From Calocera cornea HHB12733 (Eukaryota > Basidiomycota > Dacrymycetes > Dacrymycetales > Dacrymycetaceae), in the NCBI GenBank assembly GCA_001632435.1, contig KV424082.1, positions 1-64,000 on the forward strand: 64,000 nucleotides of DNA. The letters are read 5' to 3'. Below the pieces are notes generated by a model. That model ran no database searches, was not told the origin of the DNA, and was given only the letters and a program-made list of their open reading frames with translations. Of the stretch, positions 33,487-47,373 are shown one piece after another. Position numbers and translations under genes: made by a program. The stretch's first letter is position 1, and every line of letters begins with the position of its first letter.

Positions 33487-33884
33487 CCCGCGAAGTCTGA
33501 GGAAACCATCGGAATCCTCACCCGATCAACCGCCCCCACCAGCCGAGCCAGCCGACGTCCTCGTAATTATGCGTTCTAGAGAAGCACTTGCAAGCCATTC
33601 CATCTTCGGACTGTTGTACAATGTAGTTTCGCATAGCATGTAATGGGCGGAGCGGCGAGGAAATCAAAACGCCATTTATGCATCCCCGCTGATCGGGCCG
33701 CCGCCTACCCATGCGGGAGGAAGATTGAAGGCCTGCCAAGTCTGTGTCAGGGATCACCCCGGCATCCATTCCTGGTCGTCCCCCTCCCCAGCGCACGTTT
33801 GCCCATTTCACCCGCCCATGGCCAGCTCTCGCACATAGCGCCGCCCCCCACCTAGTAGTGCCTCATACCGTCCACGCAAGCGCG
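33487..33884. other. Intergenic region upstream of the Maf-type gene
   Basis: About 0.4 kb with the 3' flank of the Zn2Cys6 gene and the leader of the next gene. Nothing distinctive is seen. Confidence 0.4.
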
Positions 33885-35064
33885 ATGCCGCACCACAACC
33901 CTGTCCTGGACCACGCGCTGCGCACGCCCGCGTTCGTCAAGCTCGCGGGCAAGCGCGTCGTCCTCGCGTCCAACAGCCCGCGCAGGCGCGAGATCCTGCG
34001 CGTCCTGGTGCGTGCTCCTGCCTGCCCACTCCCCTCCGCCGGTGCTGACAGCGCGCACCACGCGCCACGCGCCGTAGGGACTCGAGCCCGAGGTCGTGCC
34101 GTCGACGTTTGCGGAGGACCTGAGGCACGCAGAGTTCGAGAGCCCGTACGAGTACCCGGTCGCGACGGCGACGCACAAGGTTCGCGCGCATCGATCATGG
34201 GTTCGGTGACGGTGACGGTTGACACTCCCTCAGGCTGTCGAGGTCTATGAGCGGCTCGTGGTGCGTGCTCCTGCGCTACATCGGCCCGGCTCGCCGCTGA
34301 CCGCGGGCTGCAGAAAGAGGACCCGGAGGACCCGCCAGACCTCGTCATCGCCGGTAGGCGCCCGCCCCCTGCCAGTATCTATACGCGGCTGACCCCTCCC
34401 CCTCCCCCCCCCCCCACGCAGCGGACACGGTGGTGCTGTCCTCCGTGACGATGTCGGCGCCCGGCTCGGCGCTGCCGAACGGGGAGCCGATGCCGGAGAT
34501 CCTCGAGAAGCCCGCGAGCCAGGCGGACAACCTGCGGATGCTGCTCGACCTGAACGGGCACAAGTGCGAGGTCGTCACGGGCGTCACGATCGGTGCGTTC
34601 GGCTGTCTGTCACGCCGCGTGCGCGCAGGGCATGGGATGCGCTGACCGTCGTGCGGGGCGCGTAGTATACCCGATCCTGATCGCCCCGGGGTATGCTATA
34701 AAGTGCGCAACAGGCAACAGTTATGCTATCGCGGCCAGGCGCTGACCGGGAGCGCAGATCGATCGACGAGCGCTCTGTGGTGCACTTTGCAGACAGCCCG
34801 ATCCACCTGCTCGAGGCGTACGCAGATAGCAAGGAGGGGCTGGACCGTGCGGGCGGGTTCGCCGTTCAGGTACGTACAGGTGATAGAACACACTCCTTCT
34901 CATACGGTCACACGTGCATTGAGCTGAGAGCCGCACAGGGCCTGGGCGGCCTGCTGGTATCGAAGATCGAAGGGGACTACAACAACGTCGTCGGGTTCCC
35001 GGCGACGTCCTTCTTCCGCTGGCTGGAGGAGCTCGTCGACGAGGATGAGGAGTTCCTGGATTGA
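33885..35064 (+). CDS. Maf-type nucleotide pyrophosphatase
   Basis: Maf proteins hydrolyse non-canonical nucleoside triphosphates and help keep nucleotide pools clean. The family start is clear: 'GKRVVLASNSPRRREILR' carries the SxSPRR motif that binds the phosphates. 'LEPEVVPSTFAEDL' follows. 'LVIAADTVV' holds the catalytic Asp. 'EILEKPASQADNLRMLLDL' and 'HKCEVVTGVTI' are the KP and TG blocks, and 'GGLLVSKIEGDYNNVVGFP' is the C-terminal signature. There are about eight exons, each with usual borders. The acidic end 'DEDEEFLD' is not conserved. Confidence 0.9.
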
Positions 35065-36104
35065 TGTGCTGATGCACCGTCGTCTGTGCGCGATGGTCAA
35101 CGGCCCTGGTTTGTGCTCGGCTGGACTGGTTTAACATGTCACATGTCATAGAGGGTGCGGCGGTAATGCAAGCTACATGAATGCAACGCGGGTTGTTTGA
35201 TGCTTCCTGTCACGTTGCCCACGTGGTCTAGTCTGGGTTCCCCACCCCGTCCAAACGACCAAACGACCGAACGACCAAACGAAGCTTCTGCACAGTCCAG
35301 GGTCGCCGCACCCTGCGCAGCAAGCAAGCGCATCCATCTGCATCGGGCCTACAGCGCCCCGGCGGTCCCTCGCCGCCGGCGTTTTGCCCCACAGTCCCGA
35401 GTCCTGGAAAGAGGGTCGCCGCAGCGATCTCATGCACGAATTACCTTGTCAGATAACAAGGCTGCGTCCTGCGCTCCGTCCTTTGGGCGCGCGTGCTCCA
35501 GCTTGGGCAGGCGGTGCTCGCAGCAGCCGCCGCGGGTCACGGTGACTCACTGCTGTCTCGACCGAGTGCCGCCGTCTGCTCTCACCAAGGGCCGCGCTTA
35601 CGACACCTCTCGTAGGGTGCTTAGCTCACCCTGTGCACCGCCACCACGGGCACGGGCGTAGCTTGCGCGTCTGCTCGGCGCGCGGCAAGGCAGCGAGCGC
35701 TTCCTCCTCCCCCCGGCGGGGCGCGTGATTGGCCCGTGGACTCAAGAAAGTGCAGCACAGGGAGAGAGTCTCAGGCGGTGTCCGTCCTCCGGCGTGTCTC
35801 CTCCGTCGCCTGCTCAGTGCCCTTTGGTCGCCCGCAAAAGAGGAAAGGCGGAAGGGCGAGACCACGCGCCACGTTGCTTTCCCGCTCGGGTCCGTGTCGG
35901 GGGACAGCAGCAGCAGCAGCGGCGCAGCGCCGTGCACTGACCACGGGGGGGTTGATATACTACTCACTCTCGAGAGGACGGGCAGGCGGACGCTGACTCG
36001 TCATCCCGCGGTGCGCATCCTCAGTCCGTCCCTGTGCGCGAGACCCCCCGCTCCTGCCCACCGGGGCGCGCTGTGCCGTCCTCCCTCCTCCTTCGCTGCC
36101 CGCC
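35065..36104. other. Intergenic region with an 8-bp repeat and a CAG run
   Basis: About 1 kb without a recognisable gene. At about 35249-35283 there are four near-copies of CCAAACGA. At about 35905-35917 there is a short CAG run. Frames that cross it are GC-rich chance openings. The last 100 bases are CT-rich and probably the leader of the M48 gene. Confidence 0.5.
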
Positions 36105-38170
36105 ATGGCCCGCCCCCGCGCGGGCTGCACGCCCCTCCCCCTCCTGCGCCGCCACGTCCGCTGCCCAGCAGTCATCACCACCCTCGCCTACAGGTACACC
36201 GCCGCCCTCCGCTCCCTGCCCCCGCCCCTCCCCTTCCCCCGCCCACCCGCGCGCGACTTCCTCCTCGGTCACGTCACCCACCTCGTCCCCCCCCCCCTCC
36301 CCCCAAGCAGCTGCCACACCCACCCCGGCTACAGCGACACCCGACCACACCCGACCTCGTCACGCGCAGGGTTGTCCAGCTCGCGGGCAAGCACCCGTTC
36401 CAGGCGCAGAGAAAACACTATGTCGCCGCCCCCCAGGGCGCGTTCGTGGATGGACGGCTGTTCCACGCGAGCCAGCCGAGGAAGGCGCCGCCCTTGCTCC
36501 TCTGGCTCGTCGCCCTCCTCAAGGTGCGTCTTCTCTCTTCCCCTCCTCCACCTTCGCTGACCCCCCCTCGCAGTCCTCAGCAACGCTCAACGCAGCCGCA
36601 ACAGTAGGTCGCATAACCCTCTCCCTCCTCCCCTGGGCATGGTTCCGCGAGCGCATGGCCACCCGCGCAATCCAGATCGCCCAGGACCACCCGGACATCG
36701 CCGCTGCGCACCCGCGCTGGGCTGGGCTCATCCACCAGAACGCGCGCTGGCTCGGGTTTCTCAGGTGGACCGTGTGGATATTGGCCATCACCCCCGTCGT
36801 GCTCATCGCCGTGACGTGCATTGCGAGCACGGAGAGGACGCCAATCTCGGGGAGGTGCGTGCTGGACTGCACTTGGGAATCCTTATGGACAGCGCTGATA
36901 TATGCGCAGATGGCGCATGATAATGCTCTCCCCCGAGGAAGAAGAGCAGATCCACAAAGACCTCAAGGGCTACGGCTGGTACACGAGCGTGATCAAGCAG
37001 ATGACCGAGGCCTCGCCCACGGGGGACATCCCCAAGATCCTCAACCCGCACGACTGGCGCTGGCGCTGGGTCGAGGACACCCTCCGCCGCCTCGAGCAGG
37101 GCATCAACGTCATCCCCGCTTCTTCGACAGCCGCGCCGAGCGCAGCGGCAGAGCGGTACTACTCTGTCTCGCACGAGGGGCCCACGCCGCCGCCGTCAAA
37201 GTACCCGCTCCTCCCGCGCCCGCGCCTCTCGCAGCTCATGCACGCCCTGCCCCCCTCACTGGAGAACGACGACCCGGCGGCGGAAGCGCGGCGCGCGGCC
37301 GACCCGGAGAACCACACGCACCACCTCGCCCCGCACGCGCAGCTCGGCCCGCCGTACAACATCCTCCTCGTCGACAAGCCAGAGTGCAACGCCTTCTCGC
37401 ACGGGTACGGGCCCGCAGGCGCCGGCGGAATCGTCCTCTACACGGGCTTCCTGGATGAGATCCTCTCGCACAACCGGGAGCTGCCGCCCGCCCCGCCTGT
37501 GCAGAAACAGCGGCAGGACTCCCGCCTGTGGAGCTCGCTCATGGGCGTGCTCACGCCCCCTCCCTCGCCGCCGCGCAGCCCCGCCCCGCCCGCAGCGCCA
37601 ACGCCGCGCCAGACAGACGAGCTCGCGGTCGTGCTCGCGCACGAGCTCTCCCACCTCATCCTCTGCCACCACCTCGAGTCCCTCTCCTCCTCGCTCATCG
37701 TCACCCCGACCCTGTTCGCCATGTGCAGCGACATCGCCCGCACCGTCCTCTTCCCGCTCACCATGTTCTTCGGGCCCTTCCTGAACGACGCGATCGCAAA
37801 GATGTTCCAGGTCGGCCACAAGCAGGTCATGAAGAGCCAGCTGGAGTGCACCACCAAGGTCCTCGAGGTCGAGGCGGACGCCATCTCCGCTCGGTCCGTT
37901 CTTCCCCGCTCTCTGCGCATATGGTGCTGACAATCGCTACATTTGTGCAGACTGCTGGCATACGCAGGGTACGACCCGCGCTCGGCCGTGCGCTTCTGGG
38001 AGTCCCGCCTGGGGTCAGACGATCTCTCCTGCAGCGGGAACAAGTCCTCCCGGCGGCAGGGCTTCGAGGGCAAGGACCACCCCCTGAGCGAGGAGCGGCT
38101 CGTCGAGCTCAAGGCCGAGCTCGCCCGCTGGGAGCGCTGGAACACCAGGGCGGCTACTGCTGCTGCATAG
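36105..38170 (+). CDS. M48-family zinc metalloprotease, Oma1-like
   Basis: Exons 36105-36193, 36370-36523, 36574-36854, 36910-37893 and 37951-38170 total 1728 nt in phase, giving 575 residues. The N terminus is rich in Arg and lacks acids ('MARPRAGCTPLPLLRRHVR'), as expected for mitochondrial import. One strong membrane segment, 'WTVWILAITPVVLIAV', precedes the catalytic part. 'NAFSHGYG' and 'IVLYTGFLD' lead to 'VVLAHELSHLIL', the HExxH zinc site. 'LEVEADAIS' supplies the third ligand. Oma1 cleaves Opa1/Mgm1-type and other inner-membrane proteins under stress. A proline-rich insert of about 50 residues before HELSH and the long first intron are unusual. Confidence 0.85.
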
Positions 38171-38683
38171 CGAGCCTTGCTAAAACAAATGGAGCGCGCT
38201 CATCGAGCCGACGAAGAGATCATGCCGCCGCGCCGCGATGCGATGCTGCGGCGCGCGAGCGTGTGAGGGGACGCTTGGTATACCCACTTCGGTTTCCGCC
38301 GTTCGGCGGTTTCTTGTGGCTCTTTCGGCCGATGCCGGGGCCGGGCCGGGAAGGTGTAAGATTATCACTTTCGTTCATCCTTCCGATTTTCTATTCTTGC
38401 TCTACACTGTATAATCAACAAGAATGTTTCATTATTAACTTAGAATTGGCGGCGGTGTGAGGGGTGGGTGTACGGGTCCTTGCGACAAGAATTTACACAA
38501 ACGAGGAAAAGAACGTAGCAGGCGCGGGTTATACAGTAGCGTACATACACGCTCTCCTTGATCTCTACTCCACTCTATACGGTGTAACATAGGTTTAGGT
38601 TATCAAGCCCCGCGAATGGAATAGACCATCCGAATTTTCGCTTTTGTTTTCGCCTTCATCTTCGTCTGCGTCTGCGTCTCGGT
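38171..38683. other. Convergent 3' flanks
   Basis: About 0.5 kb between the stops of the M48 gene and the converging Rmd1-type gene. It is AT-richer than its neighbours, as expected for 3' untranslated sequence. I see no gene. Confidence 0.45.
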
Positions 38684-40108
38684 CTACTGCAGCTCGGACC
38701 GCGGTTCTTCCGGCTCCGGGCTGACGAAGAGGCCGACGGTCTTGTGCACCAGTTCGGGGCCTTCGCGGATGAACGCCTGCGCAGGCATGAGTATAGCGGT
38801 CTGTCCAGCATGAGAGGAACACGTACCAGGATCACCTCGACTGCGATAAGCGCGATGATGATGAGCTCCATGGAGTGCGCCGAGGTGTCGGTCAGCAGCT
38901 GGCGGAGGGTCTCTTGTGTCTGACGCTGAGGTCAGCGCATACACTGAGGGGAGGAAGGGCGAAGCATACCTCTGCCGCATAGGTGATCTTGTCGTTCACC
39001 ACGCGCATCCTGTGCCGTATCTCGAGTGCCCGGCTGACAGAGTCGAAGTACCCTGCGCAGGCATCAGCGATCAGCGACTCCTATACGGGAGATAGACAGA
39101 AAGGGCACAACGCACCCTCGAGCTCTGGCTCAGCCCAGTAAAAGTCGGGCGTCTCGCCAAAGTTCTCCCTGTTCAGGTTGACCCCCTGGCGGAACTTGAG
39201 CAGCTCGCCCATCTTGCGGATCAGGTCCTTCCTCGGCATGTTGGGGTGACCGTGCTCCGCGAGCGTGTCGGCGAGCCCGGAGGTCGAGAGCAGGTAGTGG
39301 TCCAGCGAGGACTCCAGCGCTGACAGGGCGGAGGAGCGCGCGAGGGCCTGTGAGAAGCTGTATCGCGCGAGGAGGTTGTTGTCTGGAGAGGAGCCACCCA
39401 GAATGATCAGGTCACCTTGCAGGCGGGTTTGCCTGAGCGCGCATTAATACATATATGCGTGTCACAGAACGAAGGAACGCACTCTGCAGGGTCGGCGACA
39501 AAATCCAGCTCCTCGGTCTCCACCTTCCTGAGTGGGCCAACTTCAACGTCTCTGACACTGCTGATGACCTCCTTCCCAAACTGAATCGCTTCGTCCTCGT
39601 TCAGACCCCAGCACACATAGCTACCATTCTTGAAGACGAACACCTCGGCACCACGCCACTGGGGGATCCAGATGGCCTCTTCGAACCCGTCCTCAGGCAG
39701 GGGGAGCATCTTCCACCCCGGCGCGAGCGTCGTGCTCAGCCGGGAGAGGATGTACCGCTCTGCAGTGGAGACGGTGAACACGGGCCTGATCTCGCGTGCA
39801 GCCTTCGTCCGGATCGGCGCAGAGTCCTTCGCACCGCGCCGGAGGGAGGCCGTGGGCTTCGCCTTGGACTTGGGCTTGTCGGTCGGAGCCTGGCGCTCGG
39901 GTTCAGATTCGTGCTTGGCCGCTGTCGGTGGGTTGACAGTCTGCGCCTTCGGGGTGGAATTCTCCGACGCGAGAGACCGCGACTTGGCCGAGAGGTAGCG
40001 CAGGCAGCTGCCGAACCCATGCGGTGGGAGCCGCAGTGGCCTCCAGGTGGACGGGCCTGCAGCGATGCGGAGGGCGCCAGTACACTGTCTAAGGATCAGG
40101 CGTTGCAT
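38684..40108 (-). CDS. Rmd1/DUF155 mitochondrial protein
   Basis: This belongs to the DUF155 family (yeast Rmd1, Mrx10; human RMND1), inner-membrane proteins linked to mitochondrial translation. The start chosen is the ATG of 'MQRLILRQCTGALR', a basic presequence-like N terminus. About 90 disordered residues follow. The domain begins with 'VSTAERYILSRLSTTL'. 'EVFVFKNGSYVCWGLNEDEA' is the family's best signature. 'LILGGSSPDNNLLARYSFSQ' fits approximately (the sequence reads 'LIILGG'), then 'LESSLDHYLLST' and 'RVVNDKITYAAE' follow. A C-terminal membrane segment is 'SMELIIIALIAVEVIL'. Its neighbour is the gene for Cox4. Confidence 0.88.
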
Positions 40109-40634
40109 CGTCGGCGAGAGCTGAGGGAGGACGGAGACGAGAGAAATGCAAGCTGGGCATAGGTACTGCTCAGTATTTCGACCGTGACGACGCGCCGCCG
40201 ACGCCGGCAATGCCGCTCGGCATAGCCGGGACTCGGGCTAGGCCGGGCTATAATGCACCAATAGACCTTCTAGTAATATCCACTGGACATGGCTCTTGTG
40301 TGAGTCGTACATAGCGGTCATATGCAAACAACACGATTGCATGCAACTGTAACGGCTGCTGCGAAGATGCTGGGCTTAGTATAGGTAGATTTCTGCTTGA
40401 GGCCATCTGTGTCTGCATATGTCCCAACTGAGACATCCTTCCGCTCTATTGAAGGCTCGCGTCTTTCAACCCGAAATCACCATACACCGACATGTCCAAC
40501 ACCATTGGGAGTAAGGATTTCTAGTGAATTCCTGGAATATGTACAATTTCGGTTTCCCACAACGCTGGTTTTCACCTTCCGTTCGGTCCAGCCTCCCCTT
40601 TCGCCTGTGCAACCCCGGCCGAAGCAGGAGGTAT
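40109..40634. other. Intergenic region between COX4 and the Rmd1-type gene
   Basis: About 0.5 kb that holds the COX4 3' flank and the promoter of the Rmd1-type gene. Frames on the plus strand overlap the antisense of COX4 and are not supported. Confidence 0.4.
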
Positions 40635-41246
40635 TTAGTGAGCGTGAGATGCGCTGTGGACCTCCTCGAGTTCGGGACGGAGATCGCGGAGTTTGTAGAC
40701 TATGGATATCAAGTCAGACTCCCGTTCGGTAGGCTCGAATGGAACAGGACGCACCACAGCCGCACTCCGGGCAGCGAGCGATGCCAGACTGGACAGTTGT
40801 GTTGGCCGCCATCCAGATAGTGTCATGGGAGTCAGCCGGAAACCCGGTGCAGCCAACGATGCGCTCTTCGGTCTGCAGCCTCCGTTAGCCTACCCAGTAC
40901 CTGACCCAATGAACATAGGACGCACCAGTGTCTGGACTTGGATGGGGTCGGCCATCGTACCCATGCGGGTCACCTCCAACGGGCCCTGGTCGAACACGTC
41001 GATGCCCTCGATCTGGCCCAGCAGCTGCAGACGCTCAAGACCCGTGGCCTGGTCCACGTCCGTCGGCACCTGCCCGGGGCCGCTGCCCTCGCCGTACAGC
41101 GGTGTGGGGGGCGCGGCGTGGCCGTGGTCGTCGGACTTGCGCAGCGCGCTGGTCGACAGCGTGCGGAAGGCGGGTGCAGCGCGCAGGACGCGCGGGGCCA
41201 TCCGCGGTGCAACGGCGGTAGCACGGGCGCGGAGGAGGGAGAGCAT
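40635..41246 (-). CDS. COX4: Cytochrome c oxidase subunit Cox4 (mammalian COX5B type)
   Basis: This is the zinc-binding nuclear-encoded subunit of complex IV in the inner mitochondrial membrane. Three exons give about 167 residues. The N terminus 'MLSLLRARATAVAPRM' is a typical presequence; 'RTLSTSALRKSDDHG' probably contains the processing site. The mature part has 'DVDQATGLERLQLLGQIEG' and 'FDQGPLEVTRMGTMADPI'. The zinc motif is complete: 'VGCTGF' and 'DSHDTIW', then 'RCPECGC' split from 'VYKL' by an intron. The length is normal for the family. Confidence 0.92.
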
Positions 41247-41474
41247 TGTCGGTTGTGATGAGGTGGTCGACGGGACGGGTTGGAGGGCGACGCTGGGCGA
41301 TGTGACGGCGACAGAGAGGAAGACGCGGGTGCAATTCCAGCGTTGTGGGTGGCTTTCCATTCCGGGCATCTCGGTCGGACGTCCCTTGCAATTGGCGAAC
41401 CACAACCTCCAAACACAAAGCTACAATCCCAACCTACTTGACGTTGCATAATCATACACCTGTTGATATCCAGT

Positions 41475-43631
<2,157 letters not shown>

Positions 43632-43883
43632 ACAGCGCGGGTAGGCTGCTAGCTGGCCATCGCTGACTGGGGCATATAACGCGCGAGTCGTCTGCCTTGG
43701 GTCTTGGGGTCTTTGACGTCACAAAGCCTCGGCTATCTGCAAACATTATTTGCGGGGTGTGTGAGACTAAATTACAAATCGTCTACTCCTTACAATAATG
43801 TTACAACAGTTGTGAATGTGGTACACATGCATTTTAGAATGGAAATGGAAAATGGACGGAGTCCTCGAAGCGTGGTGAAGAGC

Positions 43884-45086
43884 TCACTTCCCATCATAAA
43901 GTGTCCTAAACCTCCTCTGCCGCGCTTCATCCCGCCAGTCGGTCGGTTCCTGCATGCTCTCCTCCTGTCGTCTCTTCACCCCGAGGCCCGCCCTTCCACT
44001 CGTCCCAACAGCCACAATAGGCTCCGAGAGAGCATTCGACCCAACCGTGCCAAGGGTCATGCCAGGCGCCCACCCTTGCTTCTGCAGCATCGCATGCCCG
44101 ATATTCGACTTGGCGAGTGGCTTCGAGGGTGCCGAGGTCGGCTCGGGAGGAGTTGGGGGAAAGGCGGAGGGCGAAGACGTGCCACTTGACGGTCGGGGCT
44201 CGGGGTGCAGTCGACGGCGCTTGGCGGAGCGGTCGACATATGCGGGTTTTGACGTTGATGCGGTCGGGGCTGGCAGGGTGGACAGCAGCGCGCTTCTCAA
44301 GCTCGACATGCCGTGCTTGTGCGCGGTCCGCTTTTCGCCCGTGGAGAGGAGTTGCGTATATGCGGGTGTGCTGGAGGTGCCTGGTTTGGCCTTCTTGTGG
44401 TCGTACAGGGGTATGTCGTGCTCCTCGGTCACCAGGCACTCCTCGCATGGAAGGTCGTCCCGATGCACATGCACCTGGAAGGTCGTGCTGCCAATGCTGA
44501 GCGTGTCGAGGTGCCGGAGCGCCCTAGGCTGGCTAGCCGTCCGAGGTGGGGACAACCGGACAGGCTCCTCCGCCCCGGCGGGCAGGACGAACGTCCCATG
44601 CATAGAGCCCATATCGACAACCGCCCAGGCCACCAGGCCCGGGTCCCAAAAGAGGTTTGCATGAAACTTGGACACCGGCATCTCCCGCAGGCGCAGGCGC
44701 GGGCCGGGCGCCCAGTCGCGTCCTATCGAGCATCCGTCCGCAGCATGGATCAGAGCGATCGTCTTGCCCTTCAGAAAGGAGTGACCAGAGGTGGAGAGGA
44801 CGACGAGGCGCAGGTCCGGGGCTGGTAGAGTAAAGCGGTCGAACGGCACCAAAGGCGGTGGATTGCTACCCGCAGCGAGGTCGTCAGATAAGCCAGGCCA
44901 CTCGTACTCCGGCTTGTAGCCTTTGAAGCTCTGTTCGCTTTGTTCCTCTTCGGAGAGCTCGCCGGACTCGCGCTCTTCCTCGGCGGAGGCGGCAGACCCG
45001 GCGGATAACTCGTCCTCCGCTGACCAATCCGCGCTGTCCGGTGCGTTGGACGTTCCCCTTGGTGTGGGGAGCTTGAGGGATGACAT
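43884..45086 (-). CDS. FHA and G-patch domain protein (AGGF1-like)
   Basis: A single uninterrupted exon encodes 400 residues, unusual in this intron-rich window. An acidic N terminus ('EEERESGELSEEEQSEQS') leads to an FHA domain at about 95-205 with 'GCSIGRDW', 'VSKFHANLFWD' and 'VVDMGSMHGTFV', the phosphothreonine-binding Gly-Arg, Ser-x-x-His and Gly-Ser/Thr positions. A basic 'RSAKRRR' is a likely nuclear signal. The G-patch lies at about 322-370 with 'IGHAMLQKQGWAPGMTLG' and 'GRAGLGVKRRQ'. The FHA plus G-patch order matches the AGGF1 family, nuclear proteins tied to RNA processing. The protein ends 'RFRTLYDGK'. Confidence 0.87.
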   Translation of the reverse strand: MSSLKLPTPRGTSNAPDSADWSAEDELSAGSAASAEEERESGELSEEEQSEQSFKGYKPEYEWPGLSDDLAAGSNPPPLVPFDRFTLPAPDLRLVVLSTSGHSFLKGKTIALIHAADGCSIGRDWAPGPRLRLREMPVSKFHANLFWDPGLVAWAVVDMGSMHGTFVLPAGAEEPVRLSPPRTASQPRALRHLDTLSIGSTTFQVHVHRDDLPCEECLVTEEHDIPLYDHKKAKPGTSSTPAYTQLLSTGEKRTAHKHGMSSLRSALLSTLPAPTASTSKPAYVDRSAKRRRLHPEPRPSSGTSSPSAFPPTPPEPTSAPSKPLAKSNIGHAMLQKQGWAPGMTLGTVGSNALSEPIVAVGTSGRAGLGVKRRQEESMQEPTDWRDEARQRRFRTLYDGK

Positions 45087-45568
45087 GAATAATTATCGCA
45101 CCCTTTATCGCCCGATCCCGAATCGCACTGGTCGCCGTTGTAAACGTGTGACTTCTAGTAGATAGAAGATAAGTAGTCGCCTGTTTGAAAGGGTTCGCAT
45201 TCCCGCGCACAACTAGCTAACGCGGACAATGAAATCGGGACGCGCGGCAATGACATAACGAGACGGCTGACTTCACGCGGAGGCTAGGCTTGCACTACTC
45301 GCGTAGTCTCCTCAACTTTGACCCGCGCTTGATAGCATCCCCAGATCGACAAAACCTGGGGTGCATCGTAGCCAGCGGGCGTGGGAAGCATCCCGCACTA
45401 CTAAATAGGGATGATAATCCCGACGAAGTCCCGCGGTTGCGCTGTAGGAACCGTGGGCGAATGTGGAGGTCAGCGCGACGCTGCCCGAGCTCCCCAGCTT
45501 ATAAAGGGTTCGCGGGCGGTTCCACGCCGTCCAGCAGCCTTTCGCACTCGACTATCATCATCAGCACC
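45087..45568. promoter_or_regulatory. Divergent promoter region, with TATA box for the aldo-keto reductase
   Basis: About 0.48 kb lies between the FHA/G-patch start and the aldo-keto reductase start. A TATAAAG box at 45500-45506 lies about 65 bp upstream of the reductase ATG. This suggests strong or regulated transcription. No other motif is clear. Confidence 0.55.
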
Positions 45569-46779
45569 ATGTCCCAGCCTCCTGTTCAGTATGTGCGCCT
45601 CGGCAAGAGCGGCCTACGCGTTTCCGTCCCGATCGTGGGGTGCATGAGCTTTGGCTCCCACTTGTGGTCCGACTGGATCCTCGATGAGGACAAGGCGCTT
45701 CCCCTGCTCAAAGCGGCCTGGGATCGCGGAGTCACGACGCTGGATACTGCGAATGTATACTCCAATGGAGAGTCGGAGAGGATCATCGCCAAGTTCATCA
45801 AGAAGGTGCGCCAGCATTGCGGGGAGATTCTATGCTCTTCACTGACGGACTCACCCTACCGCAGTACAACATTCCTCGCTCGAAGCTTGTCATTCTCACC
45901 AAGTAAGCCACAACAACGACTTATCAACTCAAGTAATACTCACGATTATACAGAGCGTTCTTCCTTTGCGTCGATGGGAAACCTGAAATATTTAGTGGAA
46001 AACACCCCGAGCTCCCGTAAGTCATAAAGTTAATTTTTGGGCAGATGAATGAACCTCTGACGTACCGCGTCAGGAACACTCGCGACTTCGTGAATCAGAG
46101 CGGCTTGTCAAGAGAAGCGCTCTTCAATCAAGTCGAGGATTCATTGAGGCGCTTGGAGACGGACTACATCGATCTCCTGCAAATCCATCGTTATGACCCC
46201 AACACGCCTGCGGAGGAGACCATGTGCGCACTTAACGACTTGGTCCGCTCTGGCAAGGTGCGCTACATCGGTGCGTCTTCGATGTACGCATGGCAGTTCA
46301 GCGAGTACAACTACGTGGCGGAAAAGAACGGCTGGACGCAGTTCATCAGCATGCAGAACCACTACCATCTGCTGTACCGCGAGGAGGAGCGCGAGATGAT
46401 CCCCTACTGTAACTACAAGGGCATTGGGCTCATCCCGTGGGCGCCGCTTGCCGAGGGCCATCTCGCCCGCCCGCTCGACACCGCCCAGCACGACCAGGAC
46501 AAGACGTCGCGTACCCAGACGGCTGTGTTCAAGCGTAGCCTCACCGATTCGGACAAGATCATCATCACGCGCGTCGAGGAGCTCGCTAAGAAGCACAAGG
46601 TCAAGATGGCACAGATCGCCATGGCTTGGATCAACACCAAGGTGTCCAGCCCGATTATCGGGATGAGCTCGCCTGCTCGGCTCGAGGATGCCATCCCCGT
46701 TGGCATCAAGCTCACCGACGAGGAGATCAAGTACCTCGAGGAGCCCTACGGCCCCAAGGGTATTGAGGGTCATGCGTAG
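45569..46779 (+). CDS. Aldo-keto reductase (aryl-alcohol dehydrogenase-like)
   Basis: This NAD(P)H-dependent carbonyl reductase has a TIM-barrel fold. It begins '[19 protein letters not shown]'. The catalytic tetrad is visible: Asp and Tyr in '[15 protein letters not shown]', Lys in 'LVILTK' and His in 'DLLQIHRYD'. '[14 protein letters not shown]' and '[15 protein letters not shown]' belong to the barrel, and '[16 protein letters not shown]' binds the cofactor phosphate. The first exons are short and include an insertion, '[17 protein letters not shown]', typical of the fungal aryl-alcohol dehydrogenase branch. The length of about 365 residues is normal. The substrate cannot be named. Confidence 0.9.
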
Positions 46780-46830
46780 ACGATCTCGATTCAGCCGTAG
46801 AAGAAAGTGTGACAATGAAATCATAAGTGG

Positions 46831-47373
46831 CTACTCTTCGCCGGAGTCTTCCTCGTGTTGCCTCGCGCCTTCGACCGGGGGAATGCGGGCCGGCCGGCGT
46901 TTGGCAAAGTATTCATGTCGGGCTTGTAAACGTTCTATCCTGCACCAAAGTGTAAGACAGCAGACGACAAGCGCGCATGGACATACCCGTCCTCAATCAG
47001 TCCTACGCGCACGTTCCTAAACACCATGTCGCCTTTCTCATACAGCGTCCACAGTGTACAACCACAGCGTTTGCAGAAGCATTTGATCTTCGGCCGGCCA
47101 CTCGCTGTATCCGTGATGATATATGTGGTGACAAGTTTATCTGCGTCGGTGATTTGCATAACATCGCCAGCCCATTCTGCGTTCTGGTATCGGGTCTATA
47201 TGTGAGTCACGCCATTGATATGCGTGCAGCGCAGCAATCACCGTTTGCATGGGACCACCGGCATTCTTCCTGCAATCAGTGCAGAAACAATTGTTAATCC
47301 CCGAGGGCTCGGCCATCATCGTGAATGAAACCCCTCCGCACAAGCATGCGCCAATATATAGAGGAGTGGTCAT
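46831..47373 (-). CDS. GFA-family zinc protein
   Basis: This small protein of about 137 residues has the fold of glutathione-dependent formaldehyde-activating enzyme (GFA/CENP-V). The zinc sites are 'GACLCGGVSF' (CxC), 'CFCTDCRKNAGG' (CxxC) and 'CFCKRCGCTLW'. Three exons join in phase, and the chain ends with the basic-then-acidic 'KRRPARIPPVEGARQ' and 'EEDSGEE'. Many GFA proteins have no proven glutathione chemistry. It converges on the aldo-keto reductase with a gap of about 50 bp and shares a 150-bp divergent promoter with VPS51. Confidence 0.87.

Noticed and set aside
32640..33539. A 299-codon open frame antisense to the Zn2Cys6 gene
   Set aside because: It is the mirror of Pro/Gly/Glu-rich coding sequence. 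The zinc cluster on the other strand with exact spacing decides the strand.
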